The notes below the pieces were generated by a model. That model saw nothing but the letters and a program-made list of their open reading frames with translations, was not told the origin of the DNA and did not search any database. Of a stretch of DNA of 62,383 bases, positions 60,086 through 62,383 are shown one piece after another; the first letter of the stretch is position 1, and each line of letters begins with the position of its first letter. The DNA is from an uncultured Mailhella sp. (lineage in GTDB: Bacteria > Desulfobacterota > Desulfovibrionia > Desulfovibrionales > Desulfovibrionaceae). The DNA lies in the NCBI GenBank assembly GCA_910578585.1, contig CAJTRG010000013.1, forward strand, positions 1 through 62,383, given 5' to 3'. The position numbers and the translations under genes were made by a program.

Positions 60086-61375
60086 ATGTTATCTGAAAAC
60101 AAAGTGTTGAAAGCTCTTTTTGACAAACACGCAAAAGCTCTTTCTGCTTATGAAGGTCTTTCAGTTGAAGAACTGGAAGCTGGTATCAATGCAGGTACCA
60201 TGGTTTTGCTTGGTAACCCTAATCACCCTAATCTTGAACCTATTATTGTTGGACAGCCTGCACGAGTAAAGATCAATGCCAATATTGGTACTTCACCTTT
60301 GACTCACTGCCTTGATTCTGAAAAGAATAAGATCAAAGCCTGTATTGAAGCTGGTGCTGATACCATTATGGATTTATCCATTCAAGGCGATTTGGATGCC
60401 ACCCGTAAAATGATGATTGACGCCTGGCATAAACCTATTGGTACAGTGCCTATGTATGCTGTTGGCCAACAAATTTTAGATAAGGATATGCCTATTTCTT
60501 CCATGGATCCTGAAATCCTTTTCAAGGAAGTGGAAAAACAGGCAGAACAAGGCGTTGACTACATGACTCTGCACTGTGGCATTACCCGCAAAGGTGCACA
60601 GTTTGGTGATGATAATGATCCAAAATATGGCCGTGTTATGGGTATTGTTTCCCGCGGCGGTTCCATGCTTGCCCGCTGGATGCTTGATAATGATAAAGAA
60701 AATCCACTTCTCGTCAATTACGACAGATTATTGGATATTTGTTTGAAACATAACGTCACCATTTCTCTTGGGGATGCGCTTCGTCCCGGCGGCGGTGATG
60801 ATGCCGGTGATGCTGCACAAATTGAAGAAGCAATTACTCTTGGACAGCTTGTGCGCCGCAGCCGTGAAGCTGGCGTGCAAACCATGATTGAAGGCCCTGG
60901 CCACGTCCGCATGCACCAAATTGCTTCCAATATCCAAATTATCAAGCAATTGACCTATAATGCGCCTATCTATGTCCTTGGGCCTCTGACCATGGACTGT
61001 GCAGCAGGACACGACCATATTGCCGGAGCTATCGGCGGCGCGCTCGGCGTACAAGCAGGTGTTGATTTCCTTTGCTATCTGACTCCGGCGGAGCACTTGG
61101 CATTGCCTGTTGTGGATGATGTTATTGCCGGTATTATTGCCTCTAAGATTGCTGCACAGGCTGGTGAACTTGCACTCGGCAGAAAGCATGCAATTGAACG
61201 TGAAAATGCCATGAACAAGGCCAGAAAGGCTCTTGACTGGGACGGCATGACTAAAGCTGCTCTTGACCCTCAAGCTGTTATCGAACGCCGTGCACCGCAT
61301 AAGGATGAAGAAGTATGCGCAATGTGCGGAAAGTTCTGTGCAGTAAAAATGTTAAACGACAGACATAAACATTAA
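60086..61375 (+). CDS. thiC: phosphomethylpyrimidine synthase ThiC, short form
   Basis: 429 residues from ATG 60086 (AGGAAG upstream); the frame to 60050 starts inside the terminator. Radical-SAM enzyme turning aminoimidazole ribotide into HMP phosphate for thiamine. GADTIMDLSIQGDLDATRKMM, TLHCGITRKG, SRGGSMLARWM and EGPGHVRMHQI are typical. The C-terminal cluster motif is CAMCGKFC (CX2CX3C), as in short ThiC proteins. Other thi genes are not adjacent. Confidence 0.97.
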   Translation: MLSENKVLKALFDKHAKALSAYEGLSVEELEAGINAGTMVLLGNPNHPNLEPIIVGQPARVKINANIGTSPLTHCLDSEKNKIKACIEAGADTIMDLSIQGDLDATRKMMIDAWHKPIGTVPMYAVGQQILDKDMPISSMDPEILFKEVEKQAEQGVDYMTLHCGITRKGAQFGDDNDPKYGRVMGIVSRGGSMLARWMLDNDKENPLLVNYDRLLDICLKHNVTISLGDALRPGGGDDAGDAAQIEEAITLGQLVRRSREAGVQTMIEGPGHVRMHQIASNIQIIKQLTYNAPIYVLGPLTMDCAAGHDHIAGAIGGALGVQAGVDFLCYLTPAEHLALPVVDDVIAGIIASKIAAQAGELALGRKHAIERENAMNKARKALDWDGMTKAALDPQAVIERRAPHKDEEVCAMCGKFCAVKMLNDRHKH

Positions 61376-61401
61376 TTTGTGCTGACAAAATATTTTATTT
61401 T

Positions 61402-61434
61402 AAAAAAGCACTGGATATGCCAGTGCTTTTTTTG
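61402..61434 (+). terminator. terminator of thiC
   Basis: AAAAGCACTGG/CCAGTGCTTTT with loop ATATG and seven T. Confidence 0.9.
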
Positions 61435-61465
61435 TATACTTAATCAAAACCCAAGGAGGATTGTT

Positions 61466-61984
61466 GTGAGAAGAAAAGATAAAGAAATAACTTCTGAAGA
61501 AGAAATTCTGCAAATCGTTCAAAATGCCCGTGTTTGTCACGTTGCCATGCATGATGATAAATATCCTTATGTTGTGGCTCTCTGCTATGGTTTTGATCAT
61601 CAAGGAGATAAAAAATCCTTGTATTTTCACGTGGCAGCAAGTGGTAAGAAGTTGGATTTATTGAGAAAAGATCCTTGTGTTGCTTTTGAAATTGAGAAAG
61701 ATGTCAGTGTTTTTCGAGGCAAAAATGCCTGTGATTATTCTATGGTCTATGAGTCTGTTTGTGGCATAGGAACTATGCGAATTGTGGAAGATGAAAAAGA
61801 AAAAATTTATGGATTACAATGTGTTACAAAACATAATTCCTTTTTTGATAAAGATGAAAAGCATACAAGTGCGGTAGATACAGAGCTTTATAATGCATAT
61901 TTTGGCCCAGAACATGTACAAGGTATTACATTACTTGAATTAATTATTGAAAGTTGGACAGGCAAGCATTCTGTTCCCAAGTAA
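61466..61984 (+). CDS. pyridoxamine 5'-phosphate oxidase-like flavin protein
   Basis: 172 residues from GTG 61466 (AAGGAGGA six bases upstream); an ATG at 61379 precedes the thiC terminator and is rejected. EILQIVQNARVCHVAMHDDKYPYVVALCYGFDHQGDKKSLYFHVAASGKKLDLLRKDPCVAFEIE is the split-barrel FMN-binding fold of the PNPOx-like/NimA group. Anaerobe members reduce nitroimidazoles or unknown flavin substrates. Own terminator. Confidence 0.85.
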   Translation: MRRKDKEITSEEEILQIVQNARVCHVAMHDDKYPYVVALCYGFDHQGDKKSLYFHVAASGKKLDLLRKDPCVAFEIEKDVSVFRGKNACDYSMVYESVCGIGTMRIVEDEKEKIYGLQCVTKHNSFFDKDEKHTSAVDTELYNAYFGPEHVQGITLLELIIESWTGKHSVPK

Positions 61985-62053
61985 AAATGAGTGAGTTATG
62001 CATGCATTATTTTTGAAAAGTAGGTAAAATTACATTGTTTTTTTGATAAAATG

Positions 62054-62086
62054 AAAAAGGAAGAAAAATTTTCTTCCTTTTTTTTG
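62054..62086 (+). terminator. terminator of the PNPOx-like gene
   Basis: AAAAAGGAAGAAAA/TTTTCTTCCTTTTT, near-zero loop, long T run. Confidence 0.8.
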
Positions 62087-62110
62087 TTAATTTTTATGGG
62101 GGAAATGATT

Positions 62111-62216
62111 ATCTCTGCTGTCGCTATCCGTAATGCTCGTAAACTCGCAAACGGCTACCGCTCCCCCATACCCCCTCATCGCTCCTGATACAGCCGTTCG
62201 ACAACTTCTTAGAGTT
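62111..62216. repeat. fragment of the dispersed intergenic repeat
   Basis: ATCTCTGCTGTC (62111-62122) matches the start of the internal unit of the MITE at 37656; following words AATGCTCGTAAACTCGCAAACGG and CCCCCATACCCCC recall parts of 220-320 and 37741-37820. No left terminus is found, so it is a partial copy directly beside the IS630-type end. Alignment was by eye only. Confidence 0.45.
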
Positions 62217-62383
62217 TAGAGCGCTTCCTTGTAACATTAAGAATAATACCCACAAGATTTAAACCAGTTTTTAGCGTCAAGAGGTGTAATTTTTTCAAGA
62301 GCTATTTTTATAGCTTTAATTAATTCTTCGTGCGTGCGAGCCTCAAAGTGTCGCAAGATTGATTTTATTTTACTCCACATTTT
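62217..62383 (-). mobile_element. right end of an IS630-type insertion sequence, cut by the window edge
   Basis: TAGAGCGCTTCCTTGTAACA begins at 62217 with TA; the transposase stop lies only 20 bases inside. The end is similar to the termini at 37607 and, over about 25 bases, to 90-115 (TAGAGC, TT, CT, TAACATT shared). Confidence 0.7.
62237..62383 (-). CDS. IS630-family transposase, C-terminal 48 residues
   Basis: Partial: the frame is open to the window end and stops with TAA at 62237-62239. The peptide has SILRHFEARTHEELIKAIK followed by LEKITPLDAKNWFKSCGY, the usual tail of DDE transposases of the IS630 group (helix, ITxEDxxNWFxHCGY-like ending). The catalytic residues lie outside the window. 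Whether the gene is intact cannot be seen. Confidence 0.75.
   Translation of the reverse strand, partial: KMWSKIKSILRHFEARTHEELIKAIKIALEKITPLDAKNWFKSCGYYS

Noticed and set aside
1..62383. tRNA, rRNA, CRISPR arrays, prophage or conjugative genes
   Set aside because: Looked for cloverleaf T-loops, regularly spaced repeats and phage genes in all gaps; none found.

Overview
The window (about 40 % GC by eye) looks like chromosome of a sulfite-respiring, strictly anaerobic Desulfovibrionaceae bacterium of the Bilophila/Taurinivorans type. The signs are a complete taurine-to-sulfite module (tpa, ald, xsc), a tetraheme cytochrome c3 with the Desulfovibrio heme-motif pattern, a long single-chain pyruvate:ferredoxin oxidoreductase, an adenylate kinase whose metal-binding LID matches the Desulfovibrio gigas spacing, and many sigma-54 regulators. 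The genus is an inference; there is no rRNA in the window. No tRNA, rRNA, CRISPR array or prophage was seen.

Layout. 1-5.2 kb: a decayed repeat, PFOR, and a sigma-54-driven small protein. 5.4-14.9 kb: a DsrEFH/TusBCD-like sulfur-relay cluster with an OsmC-like gene, then what I consider the least explained system here: a cytoplasmic alkaline-phosphatase-superfamily hydrolase, a truncated pseudo-enzyme paralogue of it, a PAS/sigma-54 activator, a BCCT transporter and an EamA exporter. The three promoters of this system have -24/-12 elements, and six copies of a 14-bp palindrome (CGACA-N4-TGTCG) lie in its two control regions. 15-23.7 kb: the conserved rpsB-tsf-pyrH-frr-uppS-cdsA-dxr-rseP-tsaB block with a glycosyltransferase inserted. 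23.9-37.4 kb: hydrolase, M24 peptidase, J-domain protein, adk, an NtrC-like regulator, aconitase, a PpiD-like chaperone, cytochrome c3 and an acidic coiled-coil protein. 37.6 kb: an intact MITE-like element. 38-43.7 kb: transporters, MntP, and a CsoR/P-type ATPase pair. 43.8-46.8 kb: rpsL-rpsG-fusA. 47-52.4 kb: a K/H antiporter, then a divergent anion permease/arylsulfotransferase-like pair with a Crp/Fnr-type regulator. 52.7-59.8 kb: the taurine locus. 60-62 kb: TPP riboswitch-thiC and a flavin/PNPOx-like protein. The right edge cuts an IS630-type transposase.

How the genes work together. Tpa moves the amino group of taurine to pyruvate, Ald regenerates pyruvate from alanine and releases ammonia and NADH, and Xsc splits sulfoacetaldehyde with phosphate into acetyl phosphate and sulfite. 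The sulfite would feed a dissimilatory sulfite reductase outside the window. PFOR and Xsc both need thiamine diphosphate, and thiC with its riboswitch lies directly after xsc. ald-tpa and xsc each have a sigma-54 promoter with the word TGCATTG about 90-150 bp upstream, and a sigma-54 activator gene lies between them.

Two further regulatory units can be read at base level. In the permease/arylsulfotransferase intergenic region two 16-bp palindromes TGCAC-N6-GTGCA sit exactly 21 bp from identical TATATG -10 boxes on opposite strands, a mirror-image class II arrangement. The MITE at 37.6 kb and the decayed copy at 90-365 have termini resembling those of the IS630-type element at the right edge, which suggests that such a transposase mobilised them.
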